Shown one piece after another: positions 1 to 10,300 of a stretch of 64,000 bases of DNA (positions are counted from its first letter, which is position 1; each line of letters opens with the position of its first letter). The position numbers were made by a program, and so were the translations under genes. Origin of the DNA: Tetradesmus obliquus (taxonomy: Eukaryota > Chlorophyta > Chlorophyceae > Sphaeropleales > Scenedesmaceae); NCBI GenBank assembly GCA_030272155.1, contig CP126191.1, positions 890,501-954,500 on the forward strand, written 5' to 3'. A model generated the notes under the pieces. That model did not search any database and was not told the origin of the DNA. It saw nothing but the letters and a program-made list of their open reading frames with translations.

Positions 1-1948
1 CGGCTCTCAGCTGTCACATGACCCTTCAGCTCCCCTTGCAAACACTCACGCTGCTGACTACTGGAACACACAGGCAGCATTGGCGCTGCTTCTCCAAGCT
101 TCGCAGGCATGCTGCACCAAGCTGCAGCGCTGCACTGCGAGCAAATGACCTGGGGATCTCATCCCGCCAGCCACCACAGCAGCAGCGATGTGCTGCAAAC
201 GCACCCATGGTAATGCACATATACGCCCAGGCATGGGCTGCTGCCATAACGCAGCATGCTGCAGCCCACAAAAGGAGCAGGACCCCAAGACACCAGCCAC
301 CACGGCAGCAGCAGCAGCAGCCATGTGCTGCAGCAACATGCACGGCAATGCACAGCCTGCTGCCCTCCCCATGCCCAGGCATGGGCTGCTGCCATGAAGC
401 ATCACGCTGCATCATGCCGCAGCCCACACGAGGAGCAGGACGCCAGGACACCAGCCACCACTGCAGCAGCAGCAGCAGCAGCGATGCGCTGCAGAAGCAC
501 CCATGGCACTGCACAGCCTGCTGCCCTCCCCATGCCGCGGGCGAGCAAGCAACCTGGGAATCTCAGCTCATGACCCGCCACACGGCAGCGATGCTAATGC
601 ACATAGACGCCCATGCATGGGGTGCTGCATGAAGCATAAAGCTGCATCATGCCGCAGCCCATAAACGGAGCAGGACCCCATGACACCAGCCACCACAGCA
701 GCAGCAGCAGCAGCAGCCATGTGCTGCAGAAGCATGCGTGGCAATGCACAGCCTGCTGCCTCCCCATGCCGCAGGCGAGCAAGTAACCTGGGGATCTCAG
801 CTCATGACCCGCCACACGGCAGCGATGTGCTCCAGCAGCATGCATGGCAATGACCTGCAAGCCACCACAGCAGCAGCGATATGCTGCAAAAGCATGCATG
901 GCAATGCCCTGCCCGCTGCCAAATTGATGCACACAAAGGCCCACAAAGGCCTAGGCAGCAGCAGAAGCCGAAGACACCTGCGCTGCGATCGCAACATCTC
1001 ATCAATTACATGCCAGACGCATTCCATCATCAAAAAACAAGCACGCAGTGGCACACATGCATTCTGTTCTTTGTGAACGCCCATTCTGCGCAGGGAGTGA
1101 TGAGCTCTGATGCCAGTACATGCATGCAGCGTGGTAGCTGGTGCGAATGCCTGACGCCCAGCAGCAGCATATGTTGCAACCCATAAATACATAAGCAACC
1201 CATTAAAACAAGCCCCAGTCCAAGCCAGGGCAATACAACAAGTCCTGCATATACTGCTGCCCCTGCAGCTGTACTGCCTCAATCGTACCACCATATGAAA
1301 GCCCCGAAACCAACACGAGCAGGCGTGCAGCGCCGTCAATGAATGTGCATCCGCTCCGCAGCAGCTGTACAGCTCTTCACTTGCAATGGGCATGCATGCT
1401 TGTGGCGTGCAACACAGCACACACGGGAACACACAGCACAGAGGTGTGCAGCACACCTGCATATCCTGCAGGATCGCTCTGCATAGCAGCCGTCGAGCAA
1501 CCTTCCGCCTAGGCTGGCATTGCCTGTGCAGATATGCAGCTGCGGCAGCACAGCATGCGCGGTCAACACAACAGTCAACACAACGGTCAACTCAACGGTC
1601 AACGCAACGGTCAACACGTTGACTCTGCAGCCCCGAGCACTCGCTGCAATCCCGCCACACATCCCCCCCCTCAGGGCAGCACGCTGCCTCGCTGTACGCC
1701 TGCCACCAGCATACCTCCACCTCACAGCCGAGGCAGCAAGCTACCTCAACTCCCCGATACTGCGCTGTGTCCGCTGTGTTTGTGTGACCAGCAGCCACAC
1801 AATGTGTGACCAGCAGCCACACAATGTGTGACCAGCAGCCAATGTTTGACCAGCAGCCACACAATGTGTGACCAGCAGCCCACCACTCGGGCAGCTGCCT
1901 CAAATGCACACTGCTGCACTATACAGCCGTCAACTCCACATCCACCCA
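1..1948. repeat. Gene-free repeat region with diverged tandem units
   Basis: No convincing gene. From about 138 to 960 there are roughly four diverged copies of a 150-235 bp unit: GCATGGGCTGCTGCC, then GAGCAGGACCCC, then ACACCAGCCACCAC, then a CAG run, then CACAGCCTGCTGCC, sometimes followed by CTCAGCTCATGACCCGCC. Long open frames here are Ala/Gln/His/Cys-rich by-products of CAG triplets. At about 1560-1620 a short GGTCAAC-type motif recurs about every 12 bases. At about 1785-1880 an 18-bp unit (TGTGTGACCAGCAGCCAC) repeats about five times. No tRNA or rRNA was recognised. Confidence 0.75.
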
Positions 1949-2503
1949 TTACTTGACAGGACTCATCACCAGGTTGGCCACAGCGCCAGTCAAATCCTCA
2001 GGTACCGTTACAGTGGCCGAGGCAGTCTTAAACCCAGGGTACTGCGCCTTAACTGTATACGTCCCAGGCTTCACAGGGCGCGCAAAAAAACCGAGGTAGC
2101 TGTCCGCAAAAGTTTTCCAGGTGCTGCCGTCCACGGTAATCGTCGCGGGGATCGGCAGGCCGTCAGACCCGGAAGTCACATCGCCGCGGATGCCGCCGAG
2201 CGCTGCAGTGAGCGGCAGCGCGATCAGCGCCTCCTTGTTTTCGGCCCAGATATTTAAAAGCTCGCTTGCAGGAGGGTACTTGTTCTCGTTGAGCTCCAGC
2301 GTGAGCTCCATGCAGGAGCCCGCCAGGTAGTCCCAGTCCTGCATGCCGCCCTGCAGTACAACAGCAGAGGTAGGTACAAGCAAGGCAATACAACAGTGTT
2401 AGTTATTGTTGCTGAGTGCTACCAGTGATCTCCATGCAGGAGGCCGCCAGGTAGTCCCAGTCCTGCATGCCGCCCTGCAGGCTGTACAATAGCAGAGGTA
2501 GGT

Positions 2504-2539
<36 letters not shown>

Positions 2540-4081
2540 GGCGTCAGAGCAGTGTTCCAGGTGACAAAAGTAGCTGAAAGGTGAGCAGCAGCGCAGCAGA
2601 GAGCATATGTGTGCCTCAGTTGACAAAATCAAGGTGCTGATGTGTCCCAAGCCAGCGCGTTATTAAACTGCATGCATACACATGCGAGGAAACACAACAA
2701 ATTCTCAAGCTGTACCTCAACCCTGCTGCTGCTGCTTCTGCTGCTGTTGGGCGCTGCACAGCTGCACAACCTCAGAGCCCAGCAGCACAACAACACCAGC
2801 TGCATACCAGCATGCCTTGCCAACCACAGCAGTACTCACATATACGTCATACCAGCCTGCGCCGTTTGTGATGCCACCTTCAGGGAACTCCCAGTTCCTC
2901 GTGGTGTTTGACATCCACGTGTGCGTTGTGGCATACGTGCTCGCCAGAAACCTGAAAGTTGCGTCATCAGGCGAAGCATGGTAGTTGGCAGGCCGCGCAC
3001 TGCTGCTGCTAACGCTGCTGCTGCTGCCGACATCCGGCCTCGCAGGCCTTACTGTGGTGCCAGGGGCGCTGCCGCTGCCGCTGCCTCCTGCAAGCTGCTC
3101 GAGCGCTGCAGCCACGTCTGTTGGCTGCTGCTGGCGCGCTGCTACGATTGCTGCCGCGGCTGCCTCCATGTCACCCTGGCCCGCAGCTGCTGTTGCTGCT
3201 GCTGCGCCGCGCCCTGCAATCGGGCTGCCATCAAAGGGGTAGTTTGCAACCACTGCTCCCTCGTGTAGGTTGGCAGCAGCAGTGAAGTGGAACTGCCGCA
3301 CGTTGCGCGGCGGCTGTGGGACGCTGACGGCGCTGCTGGTTGCGCTGCGGCGGCGCAGCAGCCGGCGTGCGTTAAGTGGCATGGACCATCGCATGATGGC
3401 CTGTACCTCTGGAGCGCTGCTGTTGTATTTGCGCATGAGGGATGCTGCCGTGCAGTTCTCCAGGTTTGGCTGGCAGTCGAACTGCGGGTCTGAGAAGTTG
3501 CGGTTCAGGTCGATGCGCTGCGCGTTGTAGCGCTGGGAGCGGGTAAAGCCGTCTGGGTTCATGGTTGGCATTATGAAGAGATGCATGTCACGCACCATGC
3601 GCGTGGCGCGCTCGTCTGTCTGGTAGTTCTCGCAGAGCCACTCTGCCAGCAGCGGCAGCAGCGCGCGGCCGCTGGTCTCATCCCCATGCATGTTTGCCAC
3701 ATACTTGAAGTTGGGCTCGGCTTCCTGCAAGCCTGGGTTGTCTGAGATTTCCAGAACCCATAGTGGCTGCCTGTCTACTGCGCTGCTGCCAATTGCAAAG
3801 CGGCGCGCCAGTGGAGCACAGCGCTGCACATACTCCAGCATCCACCAGCCCAGCTCTGCGTTGCTGAGGTAGGTGCTGTTGAGCTTGTCCGCCCATTCCC
3901 GGGGGTTTGCTGTTACGTTTGACTGGGCGGGTGCTGCACGCAGCGCTCGCCTGGGCAGTGATGATGCCTGGTCAGAGCCAGCTGCTACTGCTGCTGAGCA
4001 TTGCAGGCAGGCTGCAGCCAGCACCACCAGCAGCGTCAGGCGAGCCGGAAGAGGGCCGGAGCTGCGTGGCGTGGAGGCCAT
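1949..4081 (-). CDS. Secreted M14 metallocarboxypeptidase (N/E, CPD-like subfamily)
   Basis: Removes C-terminal residues from peptides in the secretory route or outside the cell. Two exons, 4081-2840 and 2350-1949, joined in phase 0 to give 547 aa. Residues 1-34 are a signal peptide (MASTPRSSG start, LLVVLAAACL core). Zinc ligands are in MHGDETSG and, later, NLHEGAVVANYPFD; substrate-binding Arg is in DLNRNF; the catalytic Glu is in exon 2 (CMELTLELNENKYP), after GGMQDWDYLAG. The C-terminal ~80 aa form the transthyretin-like domain usual for this subfamily (GGIRGDVTSGSDGLPIPA to the end). Odd: about 80 residues of Ala/Gly/Gln/Ser-rich sequence interrupt the catalytic domain between the last zinc His and the DATFRFLAST segment. 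The intron holds an echo of the exon 2 head and a CAG run. Family assignment is firm; substrate preference is not known. Confidence 0.93.
2425..2480 (-). repeat. Echo of carboxypeptidase exon 2 head
   Basis: Near-copy of the first ~45 nt of exon 2 plus its acceptor, lying in the intron upstream of the real exon (2350). Reading the minus strand it runs CTGCAG then GGCGGCATGCAGGACTGG. It stops mid-exon and passes into intron; an imperfect (CAG)9 tract follows at about 2509-2537. Confidence 0.88.
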
Positions 4082-5450
4082 TGCAGCCAGCGTGCTGCTT
4101 CTAGCCTCCGCTGCTGTCTTTGGGCTGACCAGGGCTGTTCCGCTGTCCTTCCTGATGATGTTGGGCAGCTCAGCTGAAGCAAGCCGTGAGGCCTAAGTAA
4201 CTTGCTGTTTATTCAGGGTAGTTCACTCCTGAGACAGTCTGGTACTGGACGTATGCGATCGAGGGCAGACTGTCCTGTGCTCACAAGACGCTGCTCAGAA
4301 GCTGCGGAGCAAATCGTTCGAACCTATCGTAACCGTTCAAAACAAAACAACCACAATTCACATTTAATTGTGTGCAAGATTACTGCTCTGTGGCGGTGAT
4401 GTTTGGCCCGGCGAACAAAAAGGAACAGCTGCCACGGGTGCACTTGCCGGGTTGCCAATGAATCGGTAAAAGTCAATTTCAGCGACTGTTTCAGGCACAC
4501 GTTGGTTATGGGACTGCAGTTCGGCAGGTCCAAGTCTATCGCAGTGACAGTGGGACCTGTGCGCAGGTCTCAACCCAGAAGCAGCCACGCCATTTAGGCG
4601 AAACACTGTGGTTCCTCAAATATAAGTGGTAATTTATTTCGGCCCTTTTACCCCAGCAGTGATAAGGACAGCCCGCACTACGAACGTTCGTATGACTGCA
4701 CCAGCCTGGCAGGTGATTGCTGAGCACATCGCCCACACACCATCAGTCACCTGTTGCAGTGACCCTGTATACGTCAACCGTGACTGATGTCAGCATTGGC
4801 ACCAGCTTAAACGCTAACGCCACGGTTGCAACCCAGTCTGAGCACACAATACCAGTAGCGTGCTGCTGAGCCAGCCTGGCAGGCATTGCTCATCAACACA
4901 GACAGCTGCAATAGTCCAACCACTGAGAACATATGGTACATTCAATGCAACGCCCATTTCAGTTTTACGATTCCAGGCAAACAGCAAACTCTCCCTGCAC
5001 AACTGTAACAAGGAGTATGGCTCCAGCGGCGCATAATTTTTTTCGCAAACAGGCGCAAATTTTGCACAGTGTGCAGCACACCCCCGACTCAACTTGAAGG
5101 CCTCTGCCGTAGAGGTTTGACAGCAGCTGTCTGCTGCAGCCACCACACAGCGTCCACCAGCAGCATGCCAGCGCGAGACCCTGCGTGCATGCTGCCCTCC
5201 ACGAACACCCAGCAGCCACCAGACCATGCAGAGCTATGCTACAGGGTATACCTTGTTACATAACATATACCCTGTTGCGTAACATATACCCTGTTGCGTA
5301 AGACGTGGCTAACGCACCTAGCATCACTCTGCTGCTGCAGCTCCTGCAGGCAGCCGGCCTCCTGCGCTTAGCCTGCCACTGGCTCCTCAAGCAGAAGCAA
5401 CTTGCAACATCACTGCGCCTGTCATGTTCAGCTGGGTATGTTGTGTGCCC
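4082..5450. other. Intergenic region between carboxypeptidase start and PCCB 3' flank
   Basis: No gene found on either strand. It must hold the carboxypeptidase promoter (just above 4081). At about 5237-5300 three near-identical 22-bp units (ATATACCCTGTTGCGTAACA type) lie in tandem. Confidence 0.55.
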
Positions 5451-5454
5451 AGCA

Positions 5455-5690
5455 GCAGCTCACAGCGAAAGTTGCCGTGCTACTCTTGAGGCCTGCTCAC
5501 GCTCATGTGTTGGCTGGTTTGCTTGCTTGCTTGCGTGCAGCAGCCGCAGCTCACGCACCAGTCACTGATGAGGTTACACGTGTGCCCAGCTGTGTGTGTG
5601 CAGCTCACAGCGGGATGTTGCCGTGCTTCCTCCAAAGCCGGCTGACGCACTTGTGCTTCAGCAGCCGCAGCTCCCAGATGAGCCGCTGAC
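5455..5690 (-). repeat. Echoes of the last PCCB exon beyond its stop codon
   Basis: Two decayed copies of the PCCB exon 12 tail lie 3' of the real stop (5731): about 5604-5690 (close) and about 5457-5560 (diverged). Shared landmarks are CACAGCGGGATGTTGCCGTG and the CAGCCGCAGCTC segment on the plus strand. They would fall in the 3' UTR or flank. A TTACA at 5573-5577 (TGTAA on the gene strand) could be the polyadenylation signal. Confidence 0.85.
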
Positions 5691-5730
5691 CAAGCTGATC
5701 ATGTTACCACTGGGCAGCTTCTGTAGCAAC

Positions 5731-7293
5731 TCACAGCGGGATGTTGCCGTGCTTCTTCCATGGCCGGCTCACGCTCTTGTGCTTGAGCAGCCGCAACTCC
5801 CGGATGAGCCGCGCCCGCGTGTCGCGCGGCGCGATGACGTCGTCCAGGAAGCCGTGACGCGCGGCTGACAGCGGCGTGTAGAACTTTTCCTCGTATGCGG
5901 CCACCTCCTGCAAGGTTTTGCACAAGAAAACATGCACAAAGCGTGTAAGAGGAGGCATGCGTACGTGTGATGCAGCCAGACTTCTGTGTGAACACCTTAG
6001 TTGTGGTGTGGTGTTGACAATTCTGCAAACTCGCTGTTAACAGTGGCGTGTAGAGCTTCTCGTCATATGCGGCCACCTCCTGCAAGTTGTTTTCACATGC
6101 AGGGTGGGAGTTGCAGCAGCTTAAGTTTGACATGCAGGCCTCAATTGAAGCGCCGAGTGCTGCAGCGCAGACTGACAGCGGCGTGTAGAGCCTCTCCTCG
6201 CACGCGGAGCTGCAAGCATAAGCAGCACGCTGTACGTGTAAGCATGTCAAAAAGAGATACAGTTGGTCCAAGCGTGCCCAAACTACAGGCTCCGTGCTGA
6301 GCAGCATCCTGCTGCAGGGCTGCGCAGCTGAGTTGCCCCTGCTGTAACAGTCGCCGCCGGATGCCGCTGCTACAAGCTGTGGTGTATGCTGCAGCAGGTG
6401 CGCAGTGCTGCCACACCTCGCCCAGGCTCTAAAGCAGGGGAACCCCTTGCCGCGTCCCAAGCAGAACATGAACGTCTGTGCCTCCTGCTGTGCGTTTGCT
6501 GTCTCACATTCGTCACAACATGGATGCCATACAACGTCTCACCTTGTCCATGCTCTCCTTGCTGTGGCCTTGAAGATGACATTTTTGGCTCGTGCTGTGC
6601 ATTTGCTGTCTCACAATGTCACTTGATGGACTGTCAACATGCATGTACAAAGTCTTGTACACCGTCTCACCTTGTCCATGCTCTCCTTGCTGTGCCCCTT
6701 GAAGATCACTTCAATCGCGCCCTTGCTGCCCATCACTGCCACCTCAGCAGACGGCCACGCCAAGTTCACATCGCCACGCAGGTGCTGCACCGGAAGCCAG
6801 GACAGAAGCGTAAGAGTGTGCTAGGACAGAGGGAGGGTGTCGGACAGCCGGTGTGTATGCAAGAGGGAGTGTGTCAGGTCAGACAGGAAGGGAGTATCAA
6901 GGCAAGTTGTCTACGGAAGCGAACTGCATCAGCTGATGCTCCATCAGACACAAATACAACCCAGCTGTTGCAGTACCATCCAAGCACTCATTGGCACAAA
7001 CCAGACGCCGACGCGCACGGCATGCGCAGCGCCACGTGTCTCATCCTTATCACCGCATCACACAACATCAACATCACACCTGCGAGCTCATCACGCAGTA
7101 GGCGCCTCCATACGCCTTGCGCGTGATGACTGCAAGCTTTGGCACAGTGGCCTCAGCATACGCGTACAGCAGCTTGGCGCCGTGCCGGATCACGCCCGCG
7201 TGCTCCTGCTGCGTGCCTGGCAGGAAGCCCGGCACGTCCACAAAGGTGATGAGCGGGATGTTGAAGGAGTCGCAGAAGCGGATGAACCTGCGC

Positions 7294-7326
<33 letters not shown>

Positions 7327-10300
7327 TAAGTGTATGCGAGAAGTGCAAGATGCTGTCACCTGGCTAGCAAGTTGTCTACTTGCTGGACACACCCCATGAG
7401 CTGTTAGACAAGCCAGCGTCTAACACAGCATGTTCCCAAACAGTGCGAGCAAGCACAGGCGGGGGGTACTGTGCGTACGGCTGAGCTGACACAGTGGTCA
7501 AACGTGGTCAAATACTTGGTCTAACCTTGGTCAACGCACCGTGAGGCCTTGATCGCGGCGTCGATGTCCAGCACGCCCGCCAGCACGAGCGGGTTGTTGG
7601 CGATCACGCCCACCGTCTCTCCCCCTAGGCGCGCGAAGCCGCTGATGACGTTGCGCGCAAAGTCGGGGATCATCTCAAACACATACCTGCGCACCATGGA
7701 TGCATTTGTTGGTAGAATCCGGACTTGAGGCATCGATGAATCGAACTGATTTCAGCTCTTGAGTGCCGCATTGACGATACTTGCATCGTCACTGGCATGC
7801 ACAGCTGGAGCACCTTCAGTTGCAGCTTGAACAATGCAGCACAGGCCTGAGACGGCCAAGCTAGTACATGCAGGCTATGTAGCCTGACATATATGTCACA
7901 CACAGTGTTGAAAGTAGACGGGGTTGCTCCTTGTGTGAGTGCATGTGGCGTGACTGCACGAGGCCGCATGGGAGTGACTGAGCAACTTTGTACCCGTATG
8001 CTATCATGTGCAAGTGCTGGGCATGCATGCGATTGTTGGGCAAGGCCCTGCAGGGCCGCCCACCTGTCATCTACCACCTCTGCCAGCACATCGCGCATGT
8101 CATACGGCACCTGCAGGACACAGCAAAGCACAACAGTGCGCGACTGAAACACGGCACAGCTGCGGCAGCAGGGCAGCTTGAGGCGGTTGGGCTTGATGAT
8201 AAGGCAGCATGGTGTCTTGTTAGGCGGCAGCACCCAATGCTGCAATACTTTGCCAATGTGGCGACCACAGCAATACACAGCTATCCTTGACGCCCTTATA
8301 TAAAAGATAACACAGTCGTGCATTCTTCAGTAATCCAGCAAGTCTTGTGCGAAGCGCACCTCTGCGTTCTCCGGGATGATGCGGTCCAGCGTGGGGCAGG
8401 GCCTGTCATCAGGGTCGGAGCTGGGGTACAGCGGCGGCTTGTCTCTGCAGGTCACAATGTACATGGCATGGCTGCATGTTATTGTGTGTGGCAAAGCAAC
8501 ACCAAAGGTACAGTAGCAGCATGTCCCTGCAGGGCGCAGCACATGCAGGCTTTGGGCTACAGGCACTGTGCTGAGTAATCCCGTTGCAGCACACCCACGC
8601 AGTGTCAGCAATGATTTCCCTCATCTGCACAAGCAGCATGCACAAACACCAAGAAACCCTCTGCTGGAGTGAGAGAGATCAAGGCCACTGACACAGCACA
8701 TGCAGCTGCAGCCGCACCTGTTGTTGAGGGGCAGGTATGTCACCAGCTCCCGCACTGCTGACAGCAGCTCCAGCTCATTGTCCCACGCGCCCTGCGCCAC
8801 ACCTGGCAGCAGCAGCAGCAGTAGCAGAAGCAGAAGCGCACCATATGCTGTTGAAATACGTTGCTGGTCCTGGGCTGTTGAGAGATACCTTCCAGCAGCT
8901 ATCGCTGCGGTTGCCGTTGACAGCGGCCGCTGTGTTGCTGAGCTGGGGCGCGTCCCAGCTCGTCTTGCGTGCTGGCATACCTCCCTGCATCGACTGCAAC
9001 AGCATGCACCTGCTACCTACCACAGCCGATTGTGAGCCTGCAACTGTCCACAGATGCACATGCAGCGACAGGCTCAGACGTGTCCTACTCCTATCCCTGT
9101 GCATGCGCAATTCTTTTTAGCATAATAATGTGATACCTGAGCGCGTGGTGTGCACCTCAGCGCCGCCCAGCTCCTCCTGTGTGACCTCCTCCATGGTCAC
9201 ACTCTTGACCACATCGGGGCCCGTCAGGAACATGTAGCTGCTGTTGCGCACCTGCGGCAGCGGCAGCAGCAGCAGCAGATGCATGGAGGAGCGCAGACTG
9301 TGGGAATGGTGAGCTGACACGTGGGTCGCATCTGTACCTGACTGGCTGAAAAAGGGTTGATGCACGTCATTGATGAGCAAGCCCTGGCTCAGGCAAACGA
9401 CTACGCTGCAATCCTAAACTCTGGGTCTGGCCAAGTCACTCAGACACCTCCACGCACAGATCCAGAACCCTGAACGGCTCAGGCTAAACCTTGACCCCCT
9501 CACCATGAACACAAAGTCTGTGAGTGCTGGCGAGTAGACAGCGCCTCCCGCGCAGGGCCCCAGGATGCAGCTGATCTGAGGCACCACCCCGCTGGCGTCC
9601 ACGTTGCGCTGGAACACTTCGGTGTAGCCTGCAAAACATTATGTAAAGCATGGTGTTGACAGGATGCTGTGAGCAGGATGCAGCTGATCTGAGGCACCAC
9701 GCCGCTGGCATTCACGTTGCGCTGAAACACCTCGGTGTAGCCTGCGCGAGTAGAAGCAGCAGAATGCAACGAACAGCATCTGCGAGCAACAGAGCTGATG
9801 TGTGGCACCACGCCGCTGGCGTCCGCGCAGCGCTGGATCAACTCAGCGTGACCTGTGAAGTACAAAATGGACATTACATGTATCTATCAGCAGCAGCGCA
9901 GGGCCCCAGGATGCAGCTGATCTGAGGCACCACGCCGCTGGCATCAACATTGCGCTGAAACACCTCGGCGTAGCCTGCAAAACAAAATGCAAAACACCTT
10001 GTTGACAAGGTGTTTGTGTGAGCAGCGACACAAACTCTCAACTCAGCATCAAAAGCTCGCTCACCTGCAAGGCTCATGACACCCTCCTGGATGCGCGCCG
10101 CGCCGCCGTCGTTCAGCCCGAAGATGGGTAGCCCACACTCGTAAAACCCTAAAACCAAACCTAAAACCTAAAACTCCCACCTGCCAGGCTCATGACGCCC
10201 TCCTGTATACGCGCGCCGCCGCTGTCGTTCAGGCCAATGATAGGCGCCCCTGCCTTCATGGCGCGGTCCATGAGCCGGCAGATCTTGGCGGCGTGGCTCT

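Noticed and set aside
18..1462. Several long open frames (up to ~220 codons) on both strands
   Set aside because: They are Ala/Gln/His/Cys-rich readings of diverged CAG repeats, overlap on both strands, and show no domain.
10065..10160. A second functional PCCB exon (mutually exclusive exon 3b)
   Set aside because: Only the last third of exon 3 is present and using it would repeat the GGARIQEGV segment; more simply a tail echo, though the donor is intact.
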